Of a DNA stretch of 64,000 nt, positions 47,687 through 58,138 are shown in pieces. This stretch comes from Geomonas silvestris (lineage in GTDB: Bacteria > Desulfobacterota > Desulfuromonadia > Geobacterales > Geobacteraceae): positions 434,001-498,000 of the forward strand of contig NZ_BLXX01000001.1 of NCBI RefSeq assembly GCF_014193515.1. The letters are read 5' to 3'. How positions within the stretch are numbered: position 1 is the stretch's first letter; the number at the start of each line of letters is the position of its first letter. The position numbers and the translations under genes were made by a program. A model generated the notes under the pieces. That model searched no databases, had not been told where the DNA came from, and worked only from the letters and a program-made list of their open reading frames with translations.

Positions 47687-48952
47687 ATGCCGATGCTGCT
47701 GGGAACCAAAGGAAGCGACGTCCTCTCCTGGCGGGCCAGCGCGGAGTTGTTGGCCGGGCTGAAGGACGCGTTGGGCCGGCACGGGGAGCAAAACCCGGCG
47801 CAGTCGGCCGAGTCGGTTCTGGAGCGTTTCATCGCGGCCCTGGACCAGGAGCTCGGCTTCGACAGGCGGCTCGACGCCGAAACCGCGGCCCTGGACCGGG
47901 ACCTCGCCGCAGCTGCCACGGCTGCCGACCTGCTCCTCACTGCCGGCCGTTTCCGCGACACGATCTCCAGCCATTTCAAGAGACGCCGCTCCGTGCTCGC
48001 ACTGTGCGGCCTGTGCAACACCCTGCACGACCGCCTGGTGTTCCGTGCCGTCCAACTCACTCAAGAGCGCCTGAGTGCCCTCGGGCGGGGCGGGGCTTCC
48101 CCCTGCACCCTCCTGGTCTCCGGCGACCGGGGCCGGGGCGAGAGCACCCTCTTCTCCCGCAACCGCTACTACCTCTTGCACGACGGCTCCCCGCGCCCGG
48201 AAGAGTTCCGGCGCCCACTCGAAGGGCTTTTCCAGGAGCTCGGCCTGGTCGACCCGGAGCGCCCCCTCTGGCACGGCTCCCTCAAGGAATGGCAGGCCCA
48301 GTTCGCCCCCTCCGCCGCACATCCCGCAACGCCCCCCGAGGAGTTCCTCGCCGCCCTCCCGCCGTTTGCAGCCCCCGAAAAGGGTGCAGCGCCGCCGTGG
48401 GCCGAACGTGACTGGCTGATCGGCCTTGCCGACCTGGGTTACCTGTGGGGGAGCGAGCAGGTGGCGGCTCGGGCCCTGGAAGTCGCGGGTGCTGCGCTTC
48501 TGGCCGAGCGCGGCAGCGACTCCTTCCTGCAGGTCGCCCGCCGCGGCATAGCCCAGCCGCTCGCAGTGGGACGTTTCGGCCGCTGGCGCCTGGAGCGCAG
48601 CGGGGAGCGGCGCGCCCTGCTCGACCTCAAGCGCTACGCCCTGGACCCCTTGCAGGGCTCACTGCGCATCCTCGCCCTGGCGGCAGGGTCGACGCAGACC
48701 GGGAGCGTAGCGCGTCTCACCTTTCTTCTGGAGCGGGGGATCCTGGATGTTGATCTGGCGGGTCGGCTGCTTAACGGTTACCAGTGCATCATGCAGCTCA
48801 AGGTACTCCTGGAGATCCGCGGCGCGCGCAACGGGCTGTTTTTGAACCCCGAGGAGTTCAGCGAGGAGACCGAGGCGCGCTTTCGCAGCGCCCTGGACGC
48901 CGTGCTCGGGCTGCAGAAACTGGGCTACCAGTTCCTCATCGGGCCGGTGTAG
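47687..48952 (+). CDS. Degenerate DUF294-like protein, probably inactive
   Basis: 421 residues from the ATG at 47687 (GGAG about 8 nt upstream). Similar in plan to the DUF294 protein at 44308-45525: helical N-terminus, central nucleotidyltransferase-like region and the helical C-terminus with LNGYQCIMQLKVLLEIRG. But the active-site block reads SGDRGRGESTLFSRNRYYLL where the paralogue has SMGSDGREEQTLITDQDYLIVY: the G-S turn and both metal-binding acids are gone, while the later W-x-G-S-L-x-E-W-Q element remains. It is probably a pseudo-enzyme that binds a partner or the active paralogue. Confidence 0.72.
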   Translation: MPMLLGTKGSDVLSWRASAELLAGLKDALGRHGEQNPAQSAESVLERFIAALDQELGFDRRLDAETAALDRDLAAAATAADLLLTAGRFRDTISSHFKRRRSVLALCGLCNTLHDRLVFRAVQLTQERLSALGRGGASPCTLLVSGDRGRGESTLFSRNRYYLLHDGSPRPEEFRRPLEGLFQELGLVDPERPLWHGSLKEWQAQFAPSAAHPATPPEEFLAALPPFAAPEKGAAPPWAERDWLIGLADLGYLWGSEQVAARALEVAGAALLAERGSDSFLQVARRGIAQPLAVGRFGRWRLERSGERRALLDLKRYALDPLQGSLRILALAAGSTQTGSVARLTFLLERGILDVDLAGRLLNGYQCIMQLKVLLEIRGARNGLFLNPEEFSEETEARFRSALDAVLGLQKLGYQFLIGPV

Positions 48953-48963
48953 GGGAAACCGCC

Positions 48964-49761
48964 ATGCGTATCTCCATCTCGGCCGGGACGCTGTTCATCT
49001 TTCCGCTGGAAAAGGTCTTCGAGATCGCGGCGGAGGTGGGCTTCGACGGCGTGGAGCTGGTGGTCAACCAGGAATTCCAGAAGGTGAACTGCCGGCGCCT
49101 GATCGAGCGCCTGGCGAAGACGCATCCCATCCTCTCCATGCACGCCCCCTTCATGCCGCTGGACGGCTGGGGGAGCCCGAGCGATTCGCTGAAGCGCTCG
49201 GTGGAGCTCGCCGGGGAGTGCGGCATCCCCCTGGTGAACTTCCATCCCCCTTCATGGCTCGGGTTCGAGCTGGGCTACTGGCGCTGGCTGCACCGGATCG
49301 GGGATTTTCAACAAGAGATCGGGGGAGACCGGGTGACGCTTACCCTGGAGAACATGCCCTGGACCGGCAAGTACCGGATCAACGGCTACATCCTCTCGGA
49401 CACCCGCAAGATGATCGACTTCCTCGAGGCCCACAACGTCTATCTCACCTTCGACTGCACGCACATGGGGTCGGGTCGGGCGAACTTCATCAACGACTTC
49501 TACCTGTTCTACAACTCCGGGCGGATCCGCAACATCCATTTCTCGGACTACGGGCACGGCCGGCAGCATCTGCTGCCCGGGCACGGCATCCTCCCCCTCA
49601 CCCGCTTTTTGAACCACCTGAGGAACACCGACTACAACGACACAGTGACCCTCGAACTCTCCCCCCACGAGTTCCCCAAGGGAGAACAGATCATCATCGA
49701 GAGCCTGAAGGAGATCCTCGCCTACCTGAGGGCGGAGACCGAGCGCCCCGCTACCCCCTGA
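48964..49761 (+). CDS. TIM-barrel sugar isomerase/endonuclease IV-like protein
   Basis: 265 residues. Matches the xylose-isomerase-like TIM barrel superfamily: MRISISAGTLFIFPLEKVFEIA start, FDGVELVVN, SMHAPF, LENMPW, DCTHMGSGR and ELSPHEF carry the His/Glu/Asp metal ligands. The substrate is not predictable. It starts 11 bp after the degenerate DUF294 gene, so the two are probably co-transcribed. Its 3' end overlaps the convergent UspA gene by 11 bp. Confidence 0.85.
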   Translation: MRISISAGTLFIFPLEKVFEIAAEVGFDGVELVVNQEFQKVNCRRLIERLAKTHPILSMHAPFMPLDGWGSPSDSLKRSVELAGECGIPLVNFHPPSWLGFELGYWRWLHRIGDFQQEIGGDRVTLTLENMPWTGKYRINGYILSDTRKMIDFLEAHNVYLTFDCTHMGSGRANFINDFYLFYNSGRIRNIHFSDYGHGRQHLLPGHGILPLTRFLNHLRNTDYNDTVTLELSPHEFPKGEQIIIESLKEILAYLRAETERPATP

Positions 49762-50206
49762 CCACGTAGACCGAACACTTCGCGTCGCGCACCACCTTGT
49801 GCGACACGCTCCCCAAAAGCTTTCGTTTCAAGAATCCCTTGCCGGTGCTGCCGATCACGATCACGTCGATCTCCTCGCGCTCGGCATAGTGCAGGAGTTC
49901 CTGCGCAGGGTCGCCGTAGACCACCGCGGTCTCCAAAGGGACCCCCATCTCGCCGGCGATCTTCTCGATCACGAAGAAGATCCGCTCCTTCAACTCGGCC
50001 CACTGCACCTGCTCGGTGATCGGGCGGTTCGGGACGAAGTCGGTAAAGGTGCTGCGCGGCGCGTTGGGGAGCACCAGGAGTCCGTAGACCTTGCTCTTGA
50101 ACTGACTCGGGATCCCCGCGGCAAAACGGACCGCCTCCTCCGCGGCCTTGTCCGAAAGCGGGGAACCGTCTACAGCCACCAGGATTTTCTTGCGCAGGTT
50201 GAGCAT
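49751..50206 (-). CDS. Universal stress protein, UspA family
   Basis: 151 residues from the ATG at 50206 (GAGGAC about 8 nt upstream; longer readings lack support). Start MLNLRKKILVAVDGSPLSDKA and the ATP-binding motif G-S-T-G-K-G then GSVSHKVV are intact. UspA proteins bind ATP and help survival under stress. The gene tail overlaps the convergent TIM-barrel gene by 11 bp. It follows two regulator genes on the same strand. Confidence 0.93.
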   Translation of the reverse strand: MLNLRKKILVAVDGSPLSDKAAEEAVRFAAGIPSQFKSKVYGLLVLPNAPRSTFTDFVPNRPITEQVQWAELKERIFFVIEKIAGEMGVPLETAVVYGDPAQELLHYAEREEIDVIVIGSTGKGFLKRKLLGSVSHKVVRDAKCSVYVVRG

Positions 50207-50352
50207 CGACGTGTCCTCTTGGCTAGGTGGAACACCTTGGGTGGGGTGAGCGAAAAACGGCTTCACTATAAAACATGTCCCTTTATTTTTCAAACAGGTA
50301 ATTGCGAGACGGGGGTGGTGATAGGTGGGGGGCAAACGGGGGAAGCGGGAAG

Positions 50353-50380
50353 GCTGTGCTGCCGTAAGCGGCAGCACAGC
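50353..50380 (-). terminator. Strong hairpin after the NarL-type regulator
   Basis: A perfect 12-bp stem (50353-50364 with 50369-50380) and a 4-nt loop, 17 bp past the regulator stop. No T-run follows, so it may be a Rho-dependent or mRNA-stabilising hairpin. Confidence 0.55.
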
Positions 50381-50396
50381 GCCGGTGCGGCATGGC

Positions 50397-51035
50397 CTAG
50401 TCGGCCAGCCCGTGCTTGATGGCGTACTTGATCAGCTCCGCGTTGTTGGAGAGCTTCAACTTGGTGAGTACCCGGGAGCGGTAGGTGCTCACGGTCTTGA
50501 TGCTCAGCGAGAGTTCGTCGGCGATCTGGGACGGGGTCTTGCCGGAGCCGATCATGCGCAGGAACTGCGCCTCGCGGCTGGAGAGCGCATCGTGGGGGAG
50601 CGCCCCCTTGTCGAGGCCGGAGCCGAGGTGCACCGCCACGGTCTCTGCGAGCGAGGGGCTTATGTAGCGCCCGCCGGCGAGCACCTTCTGCACGGCAGCC
50701 TCGATCTCCTCGCTGGCACTCTCCTTGGTGAGGTAGCCGCAGGCACCCAGGCTCAGGGCCCGGATCGCGTAGTCTTCTTCGGGGTACATGCTGAGCATCA
50801 CCACCGGCAGCGCAGGCTGCTCGCGGTTCAACTGCTTCAGGACGTCGAGACCGCTGCGCCCGGGAAGCGAGATATCCAGTAGCACCATGTCATACTTGCG
50901 CGACGCCACCTTCTTAAGCGCCTCTTCCCCGTTGGACGCCTCGTCGCAGCTGATGCCCAGGTGGGTATCCTCGAGGCTGCGGATCACCCCTTTGCGCAAG
51001 ATGGCATGGTCGTCGACTATCAAAATGGTATGCAT
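50397..51035 (-). CDS. NarL/FixJ-family response regulator, copy 1
   Basis: 212 residues. Receiver (1-120) with VDDHAILRK, phospho-Asp in VLLDISLPGRSG and Lys in LTKES; LuxR-type helix-turn-helix (150-205; SLSIKTVSTYRSRVLTKL). It closely resembles copy 2 (51206-51844), 170 bp upstream on the same strand. The likely partner is the kinase at 51845-53296. Confidence 0.92.
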   Translation of the reverse strand: MHTILIVDDHAILRKGVIRSLEDTHLGISCDEASNGEEALKKVASRKYDMVLLDISLPGRSGLDVLKQLNREQPALPVVMLSMYPEEDYAIRALSLGACGYLTKESASEEIEAAVQKVLAGGRYISPSLAETVAVHLGSGLDKGALPHDALSSREAQFLRMIGSGKTPSQIADELSLSIKTVSTYRSRVLTKLKLSNNAELIKYAIKHGLAD

Positions 51036-51205
51036 AAGTTCTATCCTCTCTTAAAGGCTCGAGTTCGGCCGACCTAAGATGGAAGCGTGGTCGCGGTCGG
51101 CCTTTTCATGACCCTCCCATGAATACCACCCCTGGCAGCAAAAGTGAATCAGAGCTAAGCGGTTTTTAGGGGTGAAATCTGCGAAGCCCACCGTAAGAAA
51201 AAAGC

Positions 51206-51844
51206 CTACTCCTCGGGGTGCTGCGTGACCCAGTAGCCGATCAACTCCGCGTTACTGCGCAGGTGCAGCTTTTCCAGGACCCGGCTGCGCACCGTGCTGA
51301 TCGTCTTGACGCTGAGCGAGAGTTCGTTGGCAATCTCGTTGGTGGACCTCCCCGCCGCCAGCAGGGAAACGAACTGACACTCCCGGTCGGAGAGTTGCCG
51401 GTGCAAGGGGGCATCCTGGGGCTCCTCCACGAGCGCTTCGGCCAACAGGTCCGCCTGGCTCGGGGTGATGTAACGGCCACCACCAAGGACCTTCTCGGCG
51501 GCAGCCTGCAACTCCTCGGCGGCACTCCCCTTGTTAAGGTAGCCGGCGGCGCCGCCGCGCAGAGCGCGCACGGCGTAGTGCTCCTCGGGGTACATGCTGA
51601 GAACCAGAACGGGGAGCTTTGGGTGCAACCGCCGCAGCTGTTTCAGGAGGTCCAGTCCGTTGCGGCCGGGGAGCGATAGGTCCAGCAGCACCATGTCAAA
51701 GGGGTGGGAGGCAATCCGGTCCAGCGCCTCGGCCCCCGTGGCGGCCTCCTCGATGGCGACGGGCATCGGCAAGAGGTCCTGCAAAAGTCGGATGATCCCG
51801 AGGCGGACGATGGCGTGGTCTTCGACGATGAGAATCTGTTTCAC
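51206..51844 (-). CDS. NarL/FixJ-family response regulator, copy 2
   Basis: 212 residues from GTG at 51844, placed directly after the kinase stop, with GGAGG 4 nt upstream. Receiver with VEDHAIVRLG, phospho-Asp in VLLDLSLPGRNG, Lys in LNKGS; LuxR-type helix-turn-helix (SLSVKTISTVRSRVLEKLHL). It is the cognate regulator of the coupled kinase. Similarity to copy 1 suggests recent duplication. Confidence 0.93.
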   Translation of the reverse strand: MKQILIVEDHAIVRLGIIRLLQDLLPMPVAIEEAATGAEALDRIASHPFDMVLLDLSLPGRNGLDLLKQLRRLHPKLPVLVLSMYPEEHYAVRALRGGAAGYLNKGSAAEELQAAAEKVLGGGRYITPSQADLLAEALVEEPQDAPLHRQLSDRECQFVSLLAAGRSTNEIANELSLSVKTISTVRSRVLEKLHLRSNAELIGYWVTQHPEE

Positions 51845-53296
51845 CTAGCCTCCATCTTCGACCCGGAGCACCGGGTCAATCGGGATCGTGAGGGTTACCG
51901 TGGTACCTCTGCCGGGGCGGCCGGTGATTTCCAGCTCCCCCTGGCACAGCCTCGCGCGCTCCTGCATCCCCATCACGCCGTAGGCCGTGGTCGAGCCGAC
52001 CTCTTCCGGCGAGATCCCCGCACCGTTGTCCGCGATCTCGAGTTCGAGGTACCCCTCGCCGAAGTACAGCGAGACCTCAACCAAGGTAGCATGCGCGTGG
52101 CGCAGGATGTTGGTCATGGCCTCCTGGAAGATGCGCATCACGGCCGTCGCGATCTTTCCGTCCAGGGGGGCGGCTCCCTCGGACGACGAATAGCGGCACT
52201 CGATGCCGCTACGCTTGCGGAACTGGCGTACCTGCCACTCGATCGCCGCGACCAGGCCCAGGTTGTCCAAAAGCGGCGGGCGCAATTCCGCGGTGATGTG
52301 CTGCGCCTTGGCAATCAGGTAGTCGAGCCCCTTGCGCATCTCGGCCAGGCGCTCCTTGAGCTCGGGGTGCTGCTGCATGACCCGGTTCTGGATCCAGGAA
52401 AGGTCCAGTTTGAGCGCCGTGAGGCTCTGCCCCACCTCGTCGTGGATCTCGCGGGAGATCGCCAGACGTTCCTGCTCGCGCGCCGTCTCCAGGTGCGCGT
52501 TCAGGTCGCTCATCTTCTCGTGCAGCCGGCTCAGGTCATCCTGGGTCTTCTTCTGATCGGTGATGTCGCGTACGGTGCCGATCAGCCGGAGCGGCTTGCC
52601 GCTGGCGTCGTAGCTGGGGCGGCCGTTGTCGCTCATCCAGCGCACCTCACCGTCGGGCCGCACCACCCGGAACTCGGCAAGGTAGTCGCTGTGGCCAGCT
52701 ATGGAGCGTTCGACCGCCTGCAAGACCCGGGGCAGATCGTCCGGGTGCAGCATCTTGATCAGGCTGTTCACGGTGCCGTCGAAGTTGGCAGCACCGTGCA
52801 TGGCCAGGCACTGGGGGGACCAGTAAACGGTATGGTTCTGCAGGTCCCATTCCCACACCCCCATATGGGAGGCGTTCAGGGCGATGTTGAGCCGTTCCTC
52901 GCTGCTGCGCAGCGCTGCCTCGGCCTGTTTCAGGGCCGAGATGTCACGCCCCACCGCCTGCACCTCGACCAGACGCCCCTGCCCGTCGAAGTAGCCCCGG
53001 TTTACGAACTGGAACCAGTGTACGGCACCGGTTCCCGAGTAGACGCGGTTTTCCACCACCACCACGGGATTATCCGGAGCCAGGGTGGCCAGTTTGGCCT
53101 CGACCATCGGGATGTCTTCGGCGTAGGCCACCGGTTGCCACTTGCTGCCCAGCAGTTCCTCGCTCGTTTTCCCGAAGAACCGACAGTAGACCTCGTTTAC
53201 GAAGACGTAGATGCCGTCGGCGCTGAAGCGGCTTATGACCTCGGTGAGGTCCTCGACGACGTGACGGTAACGGTCCTCGTCCTGTGAACACTTCAT
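51845..53296 (-). CDS. PAS-PAS histidine kinase, NarX/DegS type
   Basis: 483 residues from ATG at 53296 (GAGGT about 7 nt upstream). Two PAS units (about 10-130 and 135-265), a short coiled coil, then HisKA_3 with the phospho-His in AISREIHDEVGQSLTALKLDL (about residue 290) and an ATPase with EAMTNILRHAHA and GVMGMQERA. No membrane segments, so it senses a cytoplasmic signal. It is translationally coupled to the regulator that follows. Confidence 0.92.
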   Translation of the reverse strand: MKCSQDEDRYRHVVEDLTEVISRFSADGIYVFVNEVYCRFFGKTSEELLGSKWQPVAYAEDIPMVEAKLATLAPDNPVVVVENRVYSGTGAVHWFQFVNRGYFDGQGRLVEVQAVGRDISALKQAEAALRSSEERLNIALNASHMGVWEWDLQNHTVYWSPQCLAMHGAANFDGTVNSLIKMLHPDDLPRVLQAVERSIAGHSDYLAEFRVVRPDGEVRWMSDNGRPSYDASGKPLRLIGTVRDITDQKKTQDDLSRLHEKMSDLNAHLETAREQERLAISREIHDEVGQSLTALKLDLSWIQNRVMQQHPELKERLAEMRKGLDYLIAKAQHITAELRPPLLDNLGLVAAIEWQVRQFRKRSGIECRYSSSEGAAPLDGKIATAVMRIFQEAMTNILRHAHATLVEVSLYFGEGYLELEIADNGAGISPEEVGSTTAYGVMGMQERARLCQGELEITGRPGRGTTVTLTIPIDPVLRVEDGG

Positions 53297-53618
53297 GCGG
53301 TACCTCGACTGACTGCCAAAGAGCGGAAGGAGGCCCGAAAACCGGCTCTCAGGACTCCCCCACGTTCTCATGTGTTCCTTCAAAGTAGCACAAACTTCAC
53401 TGGTATACAACCTGCACCTTTCTTACAAAAGCAGTCATCCTATTAGAACCATTGGTACTTCAGTCGTCCGAAGGTCTTTCCGGGTATTCCCCGAGGAGTA
53501 CATTGGAACCGCACCGGGACCAGGAGCCCCGCACAAGCCACCTGCGCAAGAAAGGCCATGATTTGTCCGGGAGAATCGGCTATACTGCCGCCGCGGCCAT
53601 CTCCGCCCAGGACGTCCC
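53297..53618. other. Divergent promoter region, PAS kinase / ACT regulator
   Basis: 322 bp between the PAS kinase (minus) and the ACT-sigma-54 regulator (plus). A possible minus-strand sigma-70 element (TTTTGT, 17 bp, TATACC) lies at about 53409-53437. No strong repeats or riboswitch. Confidence 0.4.
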
Positions 53619-55202
<1,584 letters not shown>

Positions 55203-55278
55203 CGTGCCACTGGTTCGCTTTCTTGCCACTTGATAACATATCGTATTTACACGTATCCCTGTACTTAAGCTTCCGCAC

Positions 55279-55296
55279 TGGCACGTTTTCGTGCCA
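55279..55296. promoter_or_regulatory. Operator 2 of the ald control region
   Basis: Perfect palindrome TGGCACG-TTTT-CGTGCCA, same arms and 4-bp spacer as operator 1, centres 87 bp apart. It lies about 175 bp upstream of the predicted start site, a normal enhancer distance. Confidence 0.78.
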
Positions 55297-55436
55297 TACA
55301 CGGCTCTTTCGCAGCTCCCCTGTGCCCTGCCGCCCGCGGGGAAAGCTCCTGCATCCTCTGAAAAATCCGTTATATTTTGGTCGTTTGCACCGCTTCACCT
55401 GCGGCGCCCTGCCGAGCCGGACCAAACGTGCCTGTT

Positions 55437-55452
55437 TGGCATCCGTCTTGTA
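55437..55452 (+). promoter_or_regulatory. Sigma-54 promoter candidate for alanine dehydrogenase
   Basis: TGGCATCCGTCTTGTA matches TGGCACG-N4-TTGCW in TGGCA and TTG with exact spacing; the C of the -12 GC is T. It is 65 bp before the GTG start of ald and follows both operators. Confidence 0.6.
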
Positions 55453-55516
55453 AATAGGAGTTCCCAGAGATGACAGCCCCCCACGGGGCAATTCCAGTGA
55501 AGAAGGAGAAGCGATC

Positions 55517-56641
55517 GTGATCGTCGGGATTTTGAAGGAGATTAAAACCGAAGAAAACAGGGTTTCCATGACGCCGGCCGGTGTCGAGGTGATGACCGCC
55601 AAAGGTCACCAGGTACTTGTCGAGTCGCTTGCCGGCGTGGGGAGCGGGTTCAGCAACGAGGCCTACCAGGCAGCCGGCGCCGAGATCGTGGCGGGCGCAG
55701 CCGAGGTCTACGCGCGTTCCGAGATGGTGATGCACGTAAAAGAGCCCCAGCCCAGCGAGTACGAGCTGATCCGTCCCGGCCAGATCGTCTTTACCTATTT
55801 TCACTTCGCGGCCGGCGAAGAGCTCACCCGCGCCATGCTGAAGACCGGCGCCATCGCCATCGCCTACGAGACCATCGTGGACGCCGACAACACGCTGCCG
55901 CTGCTCACCCCGATGAGCGAAGTGGCCGGCCGGATGGCAGCGCAGCAGGCTGCCAAGTACTCCGAGCGGGCCCAGGGCGGGCGCGGTATCCTCTTGGGGG
56001 GCGTCCCGGGTGTGCCGCCCGCCAACGTCCTGGTCATCGGCGGCGGCGTGGTGGGCACCCATGCGGCGCAGATGGCCTGCGGCCTGGGCGCCAAGGTCTA
56101 CCTCCTGGACACCAACCTGAACCGCCTGCGCCACCTCTCCGAGGTGATGCCCAAGAACTGCTTCCCGATGATGTCGTCGCCGGCCACCATCCGTGACCTG
56201 GTGCAGCAGGCCGACGTGGTGATCGGCGCGGTCCTGGTGCACGGCGCGAAGGCCCCCAAACTGGTGACACGCGAGATGCTGAAGACTATGAAGAAGGGCG
56301 CCGTGCTGGTGGACGTCGCCATCGACCAGGGGGGGTGCTTCGAGACCTCGCGTCCGACCACCCACACCGCCCCGACCTACGAAGTGGAAGGCATCCTGCA
56401 CTACTGCGTCGCCAACATGCCCGGTGCGGTGCCCCTCACCTCGACCGTGGCGCTCACCAACGCCACCCTCCCCTACGCGGCCGCCATCGCTGCCGAAGAC
56501 TGGCGCGAGGTGGTGCGCAAAACCCCCGGGATCCGGGCCGGCGTCAACGTGGCCTGCGGCAAGGTGACCTACCAGGGGGTCGCGGAGGCCTTCGGCCTCG
56601 AGTACACCCCGGTCGACCAGCTGCTCATCTCCATCCCTTAA
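55517..56641 (+). CDS. ald: Alanine dehydrogenase
   Basis: 374 residues from GTG at 55517 with AAGGAGAAG upstream. It catalyses NAD-dependent interconversion of alanine with pyruvate and ammonia. Seen: [22 protein letters not shown], Lys in [12 protein letters not shown], Rossmann motif [12 protein letters not shown] (about 172), catalytic region [20 protein letters not shown]. Length normal. Controlled probably by the ACT-sigma-54 regulator just upstream. Confidence 0.97.
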   Translation: MIVGILKEIKTEENRVSMTPAGVEVMTAKGHQVLVESLAGVGSGFSNEAYQAAGAEIVAGAAEVYARSEMVMHVKEPQPSEYELIRPGQIVFTYFHFAAGEELTRAMLKTGAIAIAYETIVDADNTLPLLTPMSEVAGRMAAQQAAKYSERAQGGRGILLGGVPGVPPANVLVIGGGVVGTHAAQMACGLGAKVYLLDTNLNRLRHLSEVMPKNCFPMMSSPATIRDLVQQADVVIGAVLVHGAKAPKLVTREMLKTMKKGAVLVDVAIDQGGCFETSRPTTHTAPTYEVEGILHYCVANMPGAVPLTSTVALTNATLPYAAAIAAEDWREVVRKTPGIRAGVNVACGKVTYQGVAEAFGLEYTPVDQLLISIP

Positions 56642-56665
56642 TTCCGCTAACGCCACTCAAACGGC

Positions 56666-56704
56666 AACAGGTGCGCCCTCTCCCCGCGAGGGGGCGCACC
56701 TGTT
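56666..56704. terminator. Long hairpin between ald and the phosphatase gene
   Basis: A 13-bp perfect stem (56666-56678 with 56692-56704), 24 bp after ald. No long T-run on either strand; likely a bidirectional barrier between convergent genes. Confidence 0.6.
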
Positions 56705-56782
56705 CGCCGCTCACCTTTTCACCGCATCTCCTCTCCAAGTGCAGGTCTGACCTCGAACTCCCAGCGCCTTATGAGGGCACAG

Positions 56783-56815
56783 AAAAACCCCTGCACCATG
56801 GTGGGGGACAGGGGT
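56783..56815 (-). terminator. Rho-independent terminator after the inositol monophosphatase gene
   Basis: A 7-bp stem (56787-56793 with 56809-56815) followed on the minus strand by a run of T residues. It is 32 bp after the stop. Confidence 0.7.
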
Positions 56816-56846
56816 CATTCCGCGCGGCAACCCTTGCGTCCTTTCT

Positions 56847-57668
56847 TCAGTCAGGCCGGGCAGCGCGCGCCCGCGTCAGGGCCTCGAGCATCTCGTCGTG
56901 GATCGCACCGTTACTGGCCAGGATCCGGTGATCGTACACGGTGTATCCCTCTCCCCCCTGGTTGGTGACCCGCCCACCGGCCTCGGTGACCAACAGCGTG
57001 CCGGCCGCCACATCCCAGGGCTTCAACTTCACCTCCCAATAGCCGTCGAGCCTTCCGGCCGCGACATAGGCCAGATCGAGCGCCGCGGCACCGGCACGAC
57101 GCACCCCGCGCGCCGCCAGCTGCAGCTCGACGAAGTTCCCGAAGTTGTTCTCGTTGTCCCGGGCGACATCGTAGGGAAATCCGGTCGCCACCAAGGCACG
57201 CCTGAGGGGGGAACGGCTGGAAACCCGTATCGGTCGGCCGTTCAAAAACGCCCCTCCCCCTTTCACCGCCGTGAACAGTTCGTCCATCATGCAGTGGTAG
57301 ATCACCCCGAGCACTACAGCCCCCTGGAACTCCAAGGCTATCGAGACGCAGAACCAAGGGAACCCGTGCGCGAAGTTGGTGGTGCCGTCCAGGGGGTCGA
57401 TGATCCACTTGTAGGGGGAATCGCCCCGCTGGAACCCCTCCTCCTCGGCAAGAAAACTGTGTCCCGGGAACGCGGCCGCCAGCTGCGAGACGATCAGCTC
57501 CTCGCAGGCGCGATCCACCTCGGTCACCAGGTCGATCTCCCCCTTGAAGTCCACGGCGAAATCGCTCCAGAGGCGACTTTTCTGCAGCCTGCCCGCCTCT
57601 TGGGCCGCGGCCTTTGCTGTCTTAAGAAATTGCTCAAGTTCCTGCTCGGTCGGCATCTGATACTCCAT
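56847..57668 (-). CDS. suhB: Inositol-1-monophosphatase family protein
   Basis: 273 residues from the ATG at 57668, which overlaps the upstream stop (TGATG), so translation is coupled. Metal-site motifs are intact: FLAEEEGF (Glu), WIIDPLDGTTNFAHGFPWFCVS and WDVAAGTLLVTEAGG. It removes phosphate from inositol monophosphate or similar sugars; some homologues act in RNA processing. It is co-transcribed with the ferritin-like gene before it. Confidence 0.93.
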   Translation of the reverse strand: MEYQMPTEQELEQFLKTAKAAAQEAGRLQKSRLWSDFAVDFKGEIDLVTEVDRACEELIVSQLAAAFPGHSFLAEEEGFQRGDSPYKWIIDPLDGTTNFAHGFPWFCVSIALEFQGAVVLGVIYHCMMDELFTAVKGGGAFLNGRPIRVSSRSPLRRALVATGFPYDVARDNENNFGNFVELQLAARGVRRAGAAALDLAYVAAGRLDGYWEVKLKPWDVAAGTLLVTEAGGRVTNQGGEGYTVYDHRILASNGAIHDEMLEALTRARAARPD

Positions 57669-58138
57669 CAGTTTTTCTGTAGATCCTGCGCGTCCTCCGG
57701 TAGCGTCTCCAGGAGCTCGCGCATCTGCTCGAGCAGGGTGAAGTGCATCTCGTCGTCCGCGGCTATCCTCAGGTAGAGTTCCTTCTCCCAGAGCTGCGTT
57801 GCCTCGCGCGCCAGTTGGCCGTAAAGCCGCACGCTGGCGGCTTCGAAATCCATTGCGCGGCTTACGCAAACCAGTTCGTCATCCAGCTGCTCCAGCCCGG
57901 AGAGCTGCACCGCGAGGCTGCGCAGGATGAAGCGCGCCCCGTCGAGGGTGCGGGACTGGTCCAGGTCGACCACGACCCCGTCCTGCTGAGCTTTGAGGGC
58001 TTCGGCATGCCGCTGCTCGTCCTCGGAGAGGAGGGCGAAGATCCCTGCAACCCCGGGGAGACCGACCGCGGTCTGGCACCCCTCGTAGTAACCTCTCCCC
58101 CCGCCAGTCTTTCGGAGCACCACGTCACGTAATTCCAT
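57668..58138 (-). CDS. Ferritin-like/rubrerythrin-like diiron protein
   Basis: 156 residues, mostly helical. Helix motifs of a ferritin-like bundle are seen: LSEDEQRHAEAL (ExxRH), DFEAASVRLYGQLA and ADDEMHFTLLEQM (DExxH), the expected diiron ligands. No rubredoxin domain. It could scavenge peroxide or store iron; function unproven. Upstream of and coupled to the inositol monophosphatase gene. Confidence 0.75.
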   Translation of the reverse strand: MELRDVVLRKTGGGRGYYEGCQTAVGLPGVAGIFALLSEDEQRHAEALKAQQDGVVVDLDQSRTLDGARFILRSLAVQLSGLEQLDDELVCVSRAMDFEAASVRLYGQLAREATQLWEKELYLRIAADDEMHFTLLEQMRELLETLPEDAQDLQKN

